Origin: Olavius algarvensis associated proteobacterium Delta 3
Lineage (GTDB): Bacteria; Desulfobacterota; Desulfobacteria; Desulfobacterales; CAFBRK01
Reading direction: 5' to 3'
DNA: 64,000 nucleotides
NCBI GenBank assembly: GCA_903231505.1
Contig: CAFBRK010000083.1
Coordinates: 1-64,000, forward strand
Shown here one piece after another: positions 54,534 to 62,134 of the stretch; positions within the stretch are counted from its first letter, which is position 1, and each line of letters starts with the position of its first letter. The notes beneath the pieces are model-generated. The model made no database searches. It worked only from the letters and a program-made list of their open reading frames with translations, and was not told the DNA's origin. A program made the position numbers and the translations under genes.

Positions 54534-54824
54534 ATTGCTTTTTGTTAAAAGAAAATCATAGGGATCTGAAAGGGTAATTCCTGTTTGTTCACTCAAACCT
54601 TTTGCCATTTTTATAATATTATTCCCGGCACTAAATGTATTTGAATACATGATTTGTGTTTCATCTTTTAATTTTACAGCCAAATTGGGAATTAAAGCAT
54701 CTCTACATCCAACTGCGTCCAATGAAATGCTTACAATGTCACTAAAATCGATAATATCTCTCTTAAGGCCAAAACGCCTTTTGATAATTATTTGTTTCGA
54801 TACCTTGTCAATCTTTAATGGCAT
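54528..54824 (-). CDS. Cassette 5 soluble protein, unknown
   Basis: A 98-residue beta-rich protein (IDKVSKQIIIKRRFGLKRDI, then IVSISLDAV) resembling a PH-like or DUF1883-type small domain. The stop codon lies in attC 5. No firm family. Confidence 0.6.
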   Translation of the reverse strand: MPLKIDKVSKQIIIKRRFGLKRDIIDFSDIVSISLDAVGCRDALIPNLAVKLKDETQIMYSNTFSAGNNIIKMAKGLSEQTGITLSDPYDFLLTKSNI

Positions 54825-54848
54825 AGCAATACCAATATTAACCTGGAA

Positions 54849-54919
54849 ATATAACGCCAGGCATCACCTGGACCAAAAGCCGCAGGCTTTTGGGATCAGA
54901 GTGAATGCCTTTGTTGTGT
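54849..54919 (-). repeat. attC 4
   Basis: ATATAAC (54849-54855) and GTTGTGT (54913-54919), 71 bp; CCAAAAGCCGCAGGCTTTTGG perfect inner hairpin. Confidence 0.86.
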
Positions 54920-54922
54920 GCT

Positions 54923-55294
54923 TTAATCCATCATCTTTTCGTAAGATTCGATAACCTTCTCTCTCGATAGAGATTCGATCCATTCTAGCAGCTTGGTATC
55001 AGATACATACTCTGAGCTGTCGAGGTTCATATCATCCCATCCACGAGCAAGCCCCAGTGATGTGCCTTTCTTATGAAGCCCCCAAGTCAGCCCTTCGAGA
55101 ACTTCATCTTTACATAGATTATCAGTAAGCAACCGAATGCTGTTTTGATTCAAATACCAGCTATGTTCTCGAAAAAAACGTCGCCGGAACCACGAGGATG
55201 GGGCACTAAATGGCATTAGAGCTTTATTAACATCAACGGGTAGCTTACCCCAAGTCGTCAGGACAACATTTACCGGTGCATAAAACGCGAGCAA
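54923..55294 (-). CDS. Cassette 4 soluble protein, unknown
   Basis: A 123-residue helical protein (FSAPSSWFRRRFFREHSWYL, then a conserved-looking LTWGLHKKGTSLGLARGWDD). The only initiation codon in frame is the TTG at 55294; the frame stays open further upstream to the cassette boundary without ATG or GTG, so the N-terminus is uncertain or the start is non-canonical. No family recognised. Confidence 0.58.
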   Translation of the reverse strand: MLAFYAPVNVVLTTWGKLPVDVNKALMPFSAPSSWFRRRFFREHSWYLNQNSIRLLTDNLCKDEVLEGLTWGLHKKGTSLGLARGWDDMNLDSSEYVSDTKLLEWIESLSREKVIESYEKMMD

Positions 55295-55321
55295 TGCCTC
55301 AAAGAAGCTTCCTCTATTCTC

Positions 55322-55425
55322 TATAACGTGGAAGTGAGCTGCGGCCCTGATGAGCGTCGAGTTTGCACGGCCCTTTACGATGAACCGCCATACTACACGC
55401 CGTCAGCTCCACTGGGTTGTTATAA
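55322..55425 (-). repeat. attC 3 (subfamily C)
   Basis: TATAACG at 55322 and GTTATAA (55419-55425), 104 bp; subfamily C. Confidence 0.92.
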
Positions 55426-55439
55426 TTTGCTAAGCAAGA

Positions 55440-55940
55440 TTAATCTTTTCCAACTACTAAGATGTTGAGATTATTTAAATCCGAAAGATGTTTTTTAGCT
55501 ATTTTATACGATTCAGGTTTATTTATGAAGATAAAAAGATCCAATTTTGATTCATCCCAATAATCTTCAGCCGGGAATGATACATACAAGTGATCCCACA
55601 GCGCTTCCGGCAAATTTTCTGTAGATAGCCAGGAGGTCATAATGACATTTTGGTCAGTTGGTTCAGAAAAATAGTTGTGGCAGGCGGAATCAACCAAATC
55701 ATGAGCAGTTTCACAATTCTCGCCCCAACAGGTGCAAAATGACATTCCGAGTTTAAGGAGTTTGATTGCCAGATTATATACTTTTGCCTCGTTTGATGCG
55801 TTCACATCAACGGCCAAAAAGCATCCAAAATATTTACTTCTTAAATCAATGTGTTCTGAAAAATCAGTAATGGATGGAAGCTCCAAAATAGATAGTTTAC
55901 GACCACTCACTTCATTTATGCCAGTTTCGGTGAGATTCAT
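55440..55940 (-). CDS. Cassette 3 soluble protein (DUF7684-like)
   Basis: A 166-residue alpha/beta protein: YFGCFLAVDVNASNEAKVYN, then CTCWGENCETAHDLVDSAC and VIMTSWLSTENLPEALWDHL. The CWGxxCxxxHDxVD block resembles small DUF7684-type proteins; I hold this assignment tentatively. Soluble, no signal. Confidence 0.68.
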   Translation of the reverse strand: MNLTETGINEVSGRKLSILELPSITDFSEHIDLRSKYFGCFLAVDVNASNEAKVYNLAIKLLKLGMSFCTCWGENCETAHDLVDSACHNYFSEPTDQNVIMTSWLSTENLPEALWDHLYVSFPAEDYWDESKLDLFIFINKPESYKIAKKHLSDLNNLNILVVGKD

Positions 55941-55948
55941 AATTTAAA

Positions 55949-56020
55949 TTATAACGCCAAGTTGACGTGTCATTGTGTAGCGCAGCGAAACAATGATCAC
56001 TGTCCAACGCTTTGTTGGGC
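55949..56020 (-). repeat. attC 2
   Basis: TTATAAC (55949-55955) and GTTGGGC (56014-56020), 72 bp. The higA stop codon and last seven codons lie inside it. Confidence 0.88.
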
Positions 56021-56347
56021 GCTGGAAGATGAAAGACCAGGTTTCAATTTCGCAAGAGGCTTTATATTATTAAGTTCATCGGCCTCGGATTTTGTTGCAA
56101 AATAAAGATCCCATCGGAGCTGCACATTCATCCAAAAATCAGGAGTCATTCCAAAAAATTTTGAAAGCCTCAACGCTGTACTGGGCGTTATTCCACGGCG
56201 TCCATTGATTATTTCGTTGATCCTCTGATAGGGTACATGTATAGCGTCAGCCAATTCGCGTTGTGTGAGCCCCATCGGTTTCAGAAATTCTTCAATGAGC
56301 ATTTCTCCAGGGTGAGTTGGTGTTCTGTGGGTTGGTATCCTTACCAT
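55997..56347 (-). CDS. higA: HigA-like antitoxin (cassette 2)
   Basis: A 116-residue XRE-type protein: RTPTHPGEMLIEEFLKPMGL, TQRELADAIHVPYQRINEII and the LRLSKFFGMTPDFWMNVQLR block are the HigA landmarks. It follows the toxin by 24 bases, in the toxin-first order of higBA. The last residues (AQQSVGQ) are encoded by attC 2, so the C-terminus was set by the recombination site. It should neutralise HigB and repress the promoter. Confidence 0.93.
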   Translation of the reverse strand: MVRIPTHRTPTHPGEMLIEEFLKPMGLTQRELADAIHVPYQRINEIINGRRGITPSTALRLSKFFGMTPDFWMNVQLRWDLYFATKSEADELNNIKPLAKLKPGLSSSSAQQSVGQ

Positions 56348-56371
56348 TTGTTACTCCCTTCAAATATCGAT

Positions 56372-56665
56372 TCAATGATAATCTGTAATTTCAACATCCA
56401 TCGGACCGGTTTCGGACCATTTGAAACATATTCGGAACTGGTCGTTAATTCGAATACTGAATTGGCCTTTCCGATTTCCGGACAAAGCCTCTAATCTGTT
56501 GCCCGGTGGGAGTCGAAGCTCATCCATGGATGATACAGAATCGAGTTGATCCAGTTTTCGTGCAGCTATTCCCCATAATGTTTTGGGACAGATTTTCCTG
56601 GCAGCCTTGCTGGCGATGCCGTTAAAAATATCCACCGTTGCTCTGTCCTTGAAATTTTTTATCAT
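56372..56665 (-). CDS. higB: HigB-like RelE-fold toxin (cassette 2)
   Basis: A 97-residue ribosome-dependent mRNA-interferase-type toxin: IKNFKDRATVDIFNGIASKA at the start, LPPGNRLEALSGNRKGQFSI in the middle and the QFRICFKW strand typical of HigB. It precedes higA in the same cassette and probably uses a promoter within the cassette. Confidence 0.92.
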   Translation of the reverse strand: MIKNFKDRATVDIFNGIASKAARKICPKTLWGIAARKLDQLDSVSSMDELRLPPGNRLEALSGNRKGQFSIRINDQFRICFKWSETGPMDVEITDYH

Positions 56666-56721
56666 GTAATCACAGTAACACGGCTATCATGCTATTTCAA
56701 CCCGCATTTATTTATTTTGGC

Positions 56722-56825
56722 GCCCAACGTCTGAGGTGAGCAGCGGCCTAAATAAATATCAAGTTAGCATGGCCTTAACGTAAAACCGCGGTTTTCACGC
56801 CGTCTGCTCCACCGATTGGTTATGC
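56722..56825 (-). repeat. attC 1 (subfamily C)
   Basis: GCCCAAC (56722-56728) and GTTATGC (56819-56825), 104 bp; GAGGTGAGCAGCGGCC and GCCGTCTGCTCCACCG arms. Confidence 0.94.
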
Positions 56826-56840
56826 GTTGTCTTCACCATT

Positions 56841-57464
56841 CTATTTCGATTCAATCAGAAACACCTTAAATGAAGTTATGCGACGGTTGGCAAATGTAGC
56901 CATTACTCCGGACAGCATATGGAAGTCTTTTCGTTTTGGGTGATCACTCTTCTGTTCGAAGCTGAATATAACGAACCCTTGTCCCTGGTCGGAAGGGTGT
57001 CCAAATTTTGAGCGGAGTTCCATCACAGGCATGCCCAATCGGATGCCACTTTGAGTTGCAACAGCACGGGAGATCCCGGGTGCGGGAGTGCACGGCAACT
57101 CTTGTGAAGCGCGCGAAAGAACCTGAAACGTAGTGATGTTAGACCAACCACCCATTGGGCCAGATCCAAAGATCACGCAGGTTTCGTCAGCGGGATTGCT
57201 GGATGCGTAACAGAGTTCCTTAGCGGCACTGACGCTTTTAGGAGGTTCGCGGAACGTCCTCGTCTTCCCAAAAAGGGATCGTACGTCGTCCAGTGTTTCC
57301 CGGCCAATTCTAATATCGAAAAGAGTAATATCTGACAGAGAAAGTCGCCCTTTCCTTGGGTTCTTCAACTCGTCAGGTAAATCTCGGACCGAATTAATAT
57401 CTCCGGTCCATGCCAGAGATACACTTAGCATTACAGCTGCTAACGTAAGGGAGATTACCCGCAT
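56841..57464 (-). CDS. Cassette 1 secreted protein, unknown
   Basis: A 207-residue protein with a signal peptide (MRVISLTLAAVMLSVSLAWT, cleavage near residue 20) and a mature part containing FDIRIGRETLDDVRSLFG and GIRLGMPVMELRSKFG, two copies of a (R)IG.....(D)(V/L)RS.FG unit that look like SmpA/OmlA-type or BamE-like alpha/beta repeats. Its start is just inside the attI boundary, so it is the most recently inserted cassette and should be the best expressed from a promoter near attI. Confidence 0.75.
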   Translation of the reverse strand: MRVISLTLAAVMLSVSLAWTGDINSVRDLPDELKNPRKGRLSLSDITLFDIRIGRETLDDVRSLFGKTRTFREPPKSVSAAKELCYASSNPADETCVIFGSGPMGGWSNITTFQVLSRASQELPCTPAPGISRAVATQSGIRLGMPVMELRSKFGHPSDQGQGFVIFSFEQKSDHPKRKDFHMLSGVMATFANRRITSFKVFLIESK

Positions 57465-57486
57465 TTATATCCGGCCTTTCCGTCAC

Positions 57487-57493
57487 GCATAAC
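57487..57493 (-). promoter_or_regulatory. attI core recombination site
   Basis: GTTATGC read on the minus strand, directly upstream of cassette 1, marks the point where cassettes join the integron. Two near-direct repeats GGAATTA(A)TTCTCG at 57506-57519 and 57534-57546 resemble the accessory repeats of attI sites. This site has no partner palindrome, as expected for attI rather than attC. Confidence 0.75.
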
Positions 57494-57795
57494 TAGTGAG
57501 TAGCGGGAATTAATTCTCGGTTATTGAATATTCGGAATTAATTCTCGTATATTAATTGCGAAAATGTATCATAAGCCTTCACCGAACCGCCCAAAAAAAA
57601 GTGCAGTCTGCACAGAAAAATGTGCACTCACGCACTAAACTATCGTTGTTGTCTGAGAATATCCATTTGATAACAATTGGTTATGAAACCACCGGGAGTG
57701 GCATAAAATTTGTTTTCGCTATCTAAAAATACCGCAAGGGGCATGCCGTTTCCCCTATCCAATCATAACTTTCTAAGACCCATTATACCATTCAG
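57494..57795. promoter_or_regulatory. attI flank and divergent promoter region
   Basis: This 302-base gene-free region should hold the cassette promoter Pc (leftward) and the intI promoter (rightward). On the minus strand TTGGGC, 15 bases, TATGAT near 57565-57592 is a weak candidate for Pc. A perfect palindrome GTGCAG-T-CTGCAC lies at 57600-57612 and a second GTGCAC at 57621-57626; they could be operators. No Shine-Dalgarno sequence is evident for intI. Confidence 0.5.
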
Positions 57796-58764
57796 ATGCC
57801 ATTCCCGCAAAAGCCACGGAAACTCCTCGACCAGGTTCGGGATAAACTGCGAGTGAAGCACTACGCTTACAGAACCGAAAAAGCATATACCTTCTGGATT
57901 CGGCGTTTCATTCTGTTCCATGACAAGACGCACCCCAGAGATATGGGCGTCAAGGAAATCGAAGCCTTTCTAACTTACCTTGCTGTAAATCGGGGTGTTT
58001 CGGCCGCCACTCAAAACCAGGCTCTGAATGCGCTCATGTTTCTGTACAAAAAGGTGTTGCACATCGGCATTTCAGAACCGATTCATTCCGTCAGGGCAAA
58101 ACGGCCAGTCCGACTTCCGGTTGTGCTTTCAAAGCAGGATGCACTCCGCATTATCGAGCTGATGGCCGGCGAGACCCAGCTCGTCGTCAAACTGCTCTAT
58201 GGAAGCGGCCTGCGTCTGATGGAGTGCCTGCGCCTACGGGTGAAAGATGTCGACTTCTCCAGGAACCAGGTCCTTGTTTGCCATGGCAAAGGTGGTAAAG
58301 ATCGAGTGACGATGCTTCCGTCAAATGTTGTGGCACCTCTTAAAGCGCATCTAAAACGCATTCGCGCCATTCACGCAGAGGACTGTCAAAGAGGGTTCGG
58401 CCGGGTCTATCTTCCGGGAGCACTGGCAAGAAAGTATCCCAATGCAGCCATTCAATGGGTCTGGCAGTATGTGTTTCCTTCCAAGTCCCTTTCACGCGAT
58501 AGGAGGTCTGGAATAATTCGGCGTCATCACCTAAATGAAAGTGCCGTTCGGAAATCAATTAAAAAGGCGGCTAAAACGGCGAGGATTCATAAACCTGTTG
58601 GTTGTCACACGTTTCGTCACAGCTTTGCGACACATCTCCTGGAGGCAGGCTATGATATTCGAACGGTACAGGAACTGCTCGGACACAAGGACCTTTCCAC
58701 CACGATGATTTATACGCATGTCCTGAACCGCGGCGGCCGCGCCGTAAAATCACCCCTTGATTGA
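57796..58764 (+). CDS. intI: Integron integrase (tyrosine recombinase)
   Basis: A 322-residue tyrosine recombinase. Catalytic residues are R140 (GSGLR), K168-region of GKGGKDR, H271 and R274 (HTFRHSF), H297 (LLGHKD) and the nucleophile Y306 (MIYTHVL). The extra segment between the two halves (about 191-245: [44 protein letters not shown]) is the integron-specific insert absent from XerC/XerD. It ends [12 protein letters not shown] as in the family. It is divergent from the cassette array and full length, so integration should be possible. Its start ATG lacks a clear ribosome-binding site. Confidence 0.96.
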   Translation: MPFPQKPRKLLDQVRDKLRVKHYAYRTEKAYTFWIRRFILFHDKTHPRDMGVKEIEAFLTYLAVNRGVSAATQNQALNALMFLYKKVLHIGISEPIHSVRAKRPVRLPVVLSKQDALRIIELMAGETQLVVKLLYGSGLRLMECLRLRVKDVDFSRNQVLVCHGKGGKDRVTMLPSNVVAPLKAHLKRIRAIHAEDCQRGFGRVYLPGALARKYPNAAIQWVWQYVFPSKSLSRDRRSGIIRRHHLNESAVRKSIKKAAKTARIHKPVGCHTFRHSFATHLLEAGYDIRTVQELLGHKDLSTTMIYTHVLNRGGRAVKSPLD

Positions 58765-58789
58765 GTTTTCCAGGATGACCGGCACTGGG

Positions 58790-59314
58790 TTAGTCCGGAA
58801 TGGATTTATCAGGCCGCCGTCTGAAGTGTCTAAAGAAAAAGAGTGCAATGGGTGTCACAATGAGACTCGTTAAAAATCCAAGCAGGGCATCGCCCCGGTC
58901 GGATATTCTGAAATATAGCGGTATAATGCGTTCATCGGTGACATGGTATGTGTTGTAGAGAAATAAATTCTCCTGGGAATATTTCAGCTCTATGAGTTGC
59001 TTTCCCGGAGTAATATTCTGAATCCGGTACCATAATGGGCCATCCGAAACTTCCGTTTCCTCAGGTTGCCGATAGGCCCGGTAATCGTCCCTCCGTTCCA
59101 GAAACTCAGCCCATTTTACGGCACGCAAACGCTTTTCACCACTATCTACATCATGAATTTCGACAAGAACTCTGAACTGACCGTGAGGGGTTTCATGGCC
59201 CTCGTAATTCTCAGCCGATAGATATGGCACGATAATGGCGGTCGAAACGCCGATACCGATGAAAAGCGCAAAGGAAAGGAATATTGTAAAGAGGCAACCG
59301 AAAAATTTATTCAT
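58790..59314 (-). CDS. Membrane-anchored two-span protein, unknown
   Basis: A 174-residue protein with an N-terminal span (MNKFFGCLFTIFLSFALFIG), a beta-rich extracytoplasmic middle (GQFRVLVEIHDVDSGEKRLR and PGKQLIELKYSQENLFLYN), and a C-terminal span (LLGFLTSLIVTPIALFFF) with a basic tail. The ATG at 59314 is preferred to the longer frame. It converges on intI and marks the return to GC-rich backbone sequence. Confidence 0.7.
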   Translation of the reverse strand: MNKFFGCLFTIFLSFALFIGIGVSTAIIVPYLSAENYEGHETPHGQFRVLVEIHDVDSGEKRLRAVKWAEFLERRDDYRAYRQPEETEVSDGPLWYRIQNITPGKQLIELKYSQENLFLYNTYHVTDERIIPLYFRISDRGDALLGFLTSLIVTPIALFFFRHFRRRPDKSIPD

Positions 59315-59379
59315 GTGTAGAGTCCTGGAAACAGGACTGCACGGATCGTTTCCGCAGCTGCGGCTCCGCTTGCAAACTA

Positions 59380-59415
59380 TAAATTCGTTGTGCCGGGTCG
59401 ATCGGCCCGGCACAA
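59380..59415. terminator. GTGCCGGGTCGATCGGCCCGGCAC palindrome
   Basis: TTGTGCCGGG and CCCGGCACAA are complementary with a short TCGATCGG loop at about 59388-59416. It lies between two leftward genes; the flanking sequence has no T-run, so it may be an mRNA-stabilising or processing hairpin. Confidence 0.45.
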
Positions 59416-59467
59416 CAAGTCACCCGCCTATTTAATCATTTCTGTCAGAAGTTCATTCGTGGCGGAG

Positions 59468-59845
59468 TCAATCGCTTCCTTTTTCTCCGGTTTCAATCCG
59501 GATGAGTTCGCCGTTTTCAAAGTGCAGATACCGGACGAACCGGTTGGAACCGAAATCGTACGCCCAGACGTCCATTCGCATGGGACCGCGGGTCGACTCG
59601 GGGGCCTTGTAGCGGTCTCTTTCATAGTCATAAAAACGGGACACCGTGCTGTTGGGCGCCTCATCCCAACCACTCATCCAATCCGGCTCACCGCACTTCT
59701 CCAGTACTTCGGGTTGGGTGTCGCCAAGATACACCAGACGGCTTTGACAGCGCATGGCGCTATCGGCCATGGCCCGGAAAGGCACCCAAAAGAGAAGCAG
59801 ACCGAATATCGTCAGCAGACATGGCCATCTGCGATTGTTTCTCAT
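59468..59845 (-). CDS. DUF2845-family secreted protein
   Basis: A 125-residue protein with a signal peptide (RWPCLLTIFGLLLFWVPFRA, cleavage near AMADS) and the DUF2845 core AMRCQSRLVYLGDTQPEVLEKCGEPDW with two cysteines. The ATG at 59845 is preferred; the longer frame upstream has no signal of its own. It lies two bases downstream of the next upstream gene and is probably coupled to it. Confidence 0.82.
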   Translation of the reverse strand: MRNNRRWPCLLTIFGLLLFWVPFRAMADSAMRCQSRLVYLGDTQPEVLEKCGEPDWMSGWDEAPNSTVSRFYDYERDRYKAPESTRGPMRMDVWAYDFGSNRFVRYLHFENGELIRIETGEKGSD

Positions 59846-59903
59846 CTCTGTTTTTTGTTTGCCGGGTTCGTGATAGGTTTCCTGTTGATGCGGCGGCAAC
59901 ACG

Positions 59904-60644
59904 TCAGAACGGCACCGGCGGTTTTATGGTCATAAATTTCGGATAAATGAAAAGCAAGAATACGATGGTCAACAGGCACATCCAATTAATGATCTCAAGA
60001 TGAAGGTAAAGATTCTTTCTGTATCGCACATTGCGATATATATTGCCGATGATCAGAAGCCCCATCGAGATGCCGAGAAACCACCACAGTGGACCACGCG
60101 CGGGCTTTTGAAGTGAATACTCCGTTATTTTACGATTTCCTTCAATTTCACCGGTAACCCGTATTTCGGCTTCCGGGCCGCCCTCATAAATAATTTGAAT
60201 GACGGCACCATCTTTGCGGTCAAGGTTACCCCACTTCAGCCGAACGGTTCCCTGTTGCAGTTTCGACGGGTCTATGGCGAATCCTGTTTCCGTTCTGCTC
60301 GTTCTCAGCACCTTTGCTTCCAGGATGGGAATGGACCTGTCGAGGGTGATCGCGACCGGTCGAAGGATGTCACCCCGCCGAATGGCCTCGGTACCGTCAT
60401 TCCATACGGTAATGATTGCCGACGTCACATCGGATGAAACGGTGTTACCTTTATAATTTAGTTCAAAGTCCGAAGCTTTTTTGGAATCGATTAAAATCGA
60501 TCGTTCCGGTGCGACCGCGTATTTAAGCTCCCGGTACGTTTGTGCCGTGAAATAGCTGTACAGCGCAAACAGCAACGCCATTCCGCTGAAAACGACGCCA
60601 AGCAATCCGAGGTACGGATTCGATAACCATTTCGGAAGGGGCAT
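59904..60644 (-). CDS. Three-span membrane protein, unknown
   Basis: A 246-residue protein: an N-terminal span (about 12-34), an extracytoplasmic domain of beta strands (IITVWNDGTEAIRRGDILRP, KLQQGTVRLKWGNLDRKDG), and two C-terminal spans (about 184-203 and 215-236). No family recognised. It and the DUF2845 gene run together. Confidence 0.72.
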   Translation of the reverse strand: MPLPKWLSNPYLGLLGVVFSGMALLFALYSYFTAQTYRELKYAVAPERSILIDSKKASDFELNYKGNTVSSDVTSAIITVWNDGTEAIRRGDILRPVAITLDRSIPILEAKVLRTSRTETGFAIDPSKLQQGTVRLKWGNLDRKDGAVIQIIYEGGPEAEIRVTGEIEGNRKITEYSLQKPARGPLWWFLGISMGLLIIGNIYRNVRYRKNLYLHLEIINWMCLLTIVFLLFIYPKFMTIKPPVPF

Positions 60645-60709
60645 CTCTTCTACCTTTCTGTTTTACACTGGAGATCCGGTTTCCCCGGGACATTGCCGGA
60701 ATGTTCGGG

Positions 60710-61699
60710 TTACGGCATTCGCCACCCGGCCGTATTAAAATGGTTCGACACGTACGAACCAGGAGGCACGATGGTATCGCAGGTTTCCAGGTCGGCCCGG
60801 GTCAGTTCCAGATCCACCGACGGGAGCAACATGCCCAGGTGCTCTTCTGTCCGGGGTCCGATGATAACGGACGACACCCCGGGTTGATGCAGCACCCACG
60901 ATACCGCAAGGGTCGGCAGGGATATTTCTTTTTGCCGCGCGAGCGCATCCATGTTGCGGGCCGCAGCAATGCCTCCGTCGGTGATACGTTCTGCATAGAT
61001 TGCTTTTTGCGATGCCCGGCTGCCCTCCGGAATGTCTTTTTCACTCCGGTATCTGCCGGCGAGCATCCCCTGGGCCAGCGGAGACCACGTCATGATCCCG
61101 AGATCGTATTGTCGGCACATGGGAACAATCTCGTTCTCGATTCTTCTGTCGAGCAGGTTATATGGCGGCTGTTCGCAGATGAATTTCGGATATCTGTATT
61201 TTTCGGCGATATGCAGGGCTTCAACCGTCCGCCAGGGCGGGTGGGTCGAGCAGGCCACATAGCGAACATACCCCTTTGTCACGAGATAATCCAGCGCACT
61301 CAACGTTTCTTCCTGGGGGACATTCCAATCGGTCCGGTGCAGAAAAAAGATATCGATATAATCTGTATTGAGCCGACCGAGACTCTTCTCGCAGGCGTGT
61401 ATCAGATGGTGGCGACTATTTCCCCGGTCATTTGGATGTTCCCCCGTCGGCAGAAACGCCTTGGTGGTGATGATAACGTTTTTTCGCTTTCCATCCCGAA
61501 GCAGGGCTTTGCCGACAATTTTTTCACTGGCACCGTCGGCATACACATCCGCACAATCGAACAGGTTGATCCCGGCTTCCAGCGCTGTGTCGATGATGCT
61601 GAATGAGTCCGTCTCATTTGTCGGACCGCCGAAATTCATCGTACCGATGGACAGTTCCGAGACCTGCAACCCGGACCGGCCTAATCGTCTGTACTTCAT
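60710..61699 (-). CDS. Aldo/keto reductase
   Basis: A 329-residue AKR-fold enzyme: GTMNFGGPTNETDSFSIID near the N-terminus, FDCADVYADGASEKIVGKAL (catalytic Asp/Tyr), HRTDWNVPQEETLSAL and the C-terminal NADPH-binding PGVSSVIIGPRTEEHLGML. Typical of the YghZ/YajO-like branch. It reduces carbonyls with NADPH; the substrate is unknown. Confidence 0.93.
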   Translation of the reverse strand: MKYRRLGRSGLQVSELSIGTMNFGGPTNETDSFSIIDTALEAGINLFDCADVYADGASEKIVGKALLRDGKRKNVIITTKAFLPTGEHPNDRGNSRHHLIHACEKSLGRLNTDYIDIFFLHRTDWNVPQEETLSALDYLVTKGYVRYVACSTHPPWRTVEALHIAEKYRYPKFICEQPPYNLLDRRIENEIVPMCRQYDLGIMTWSPLAQGMLAGRYRSEKDIPEGSRASQKAIYAERITDGGIAAARNMDALARQKEISLPTLAVSWVLHQPGVSSVIIGPRTEEHLGMLLPSVDLELTRADLETCDTIVPPGSYVSNHFNTAGWRMP

Positions 61700-61731
61700 G
61701 ATGACATCACCTGATACACTGATTCATGCCA

Positions 61732-61827
61732 TTAAAAGGCTGTGAGCTCCCTGTATACGAGAAGGGCTGCCATCACCGCCCCAAGCAGCAATATGAACAG
61801 GAACTGTTTCGGCTCGAAGTGCTTCAT
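61732..61827 (-). CDS. 31-residue single-span peptide
   Basis: An ATG at 61825-61827 opens MKHFEPKQFLFILLLGAVMA and ends VYRELTAF, one span with charged ends, the usual look of a small membrane protein. AGGAT lies about 12 bases upstream of the ATG. It precedes the aldo/keto reductase gene in the same direction. Too short to identify. Confidence 0.4.
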   Translation of the reverse strand: MKHFEPKQFLFILLLGAVMAALLVYRELTAF

Positions 61828-62134
61828 GGATGTATCCTGTTATCCTCTCGGGGGGGATCAGGTTTCCGCGACCAAGGGCCGGAGTAAGGAAAAGGGGAGT
61901 TGCGGGTTGTTTTCCACGTTCCGGTTCGATGGTGTGTTTCTGTAACACCTTTTTCCTCTCTCCCGAACCGGCCGTTCGCTTTCACCTTTGATCTTAGAAC
62001 GTTCAGTTATTCTTTTTGACTTCCAGCTTTCAACGTCGAGCTTTCAGCGTCCAGTTTCTTTCAGCTTCTACCTTTCAACTTCCAGCTTTGAGCTTTCGGC
62101 TCCTATCTTTCAACTTCCGACGATGAGCCCTTTA
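61828..62134. repeat. Tandem-like AGCTTTCAACTTCC repeats in a gene-free stretch
   Basis: About 62010-62125 is filled with imperfect units such as CTTCCAGCTTTCAACGTCGAGC and CTTTCAGCTTCTACCTTTCAAC, period about 14-21. The shorter relatives at 25122-25190 show the family is dispersed. The rest of the stretch (61828-62009) has no gene that I can see. Confidence 0.6.

Larger units (their letters stand above)
34277..58764. mobile_element. Large integron: intI, attI and about 34 gene cassettes
   Basis: An integron integrase gene at the right end (plus strand) is divergent from a series of single-gene or two-gene units, all on the minus strand, each closed by an imperfect palindrome with RYYYAAC-like and GTTRRRY-like ends. 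Base composition inside the array is clearly more AT-rich than the flanking genes. No transposase or IS was seen in or around it, so this is a chromosomal (sedentary) integron. The array is read leftward from attI at 57487. Confidence 0.95.

Noticed and set aside
39002-56825. Regularly recurring palindromes could be read as a CRISPR array
   Set aside because: Spacing is 0.3-1.4 kb with genes between, units are 52-133 bp and vary, and no cas genes are present; they are attC sites.
57500-57795. LexA-type operator before intI
   Set aside because: No CTGT-N8-ACAG-like box was found; LexA motifs of this phylum differ and I could not support one.
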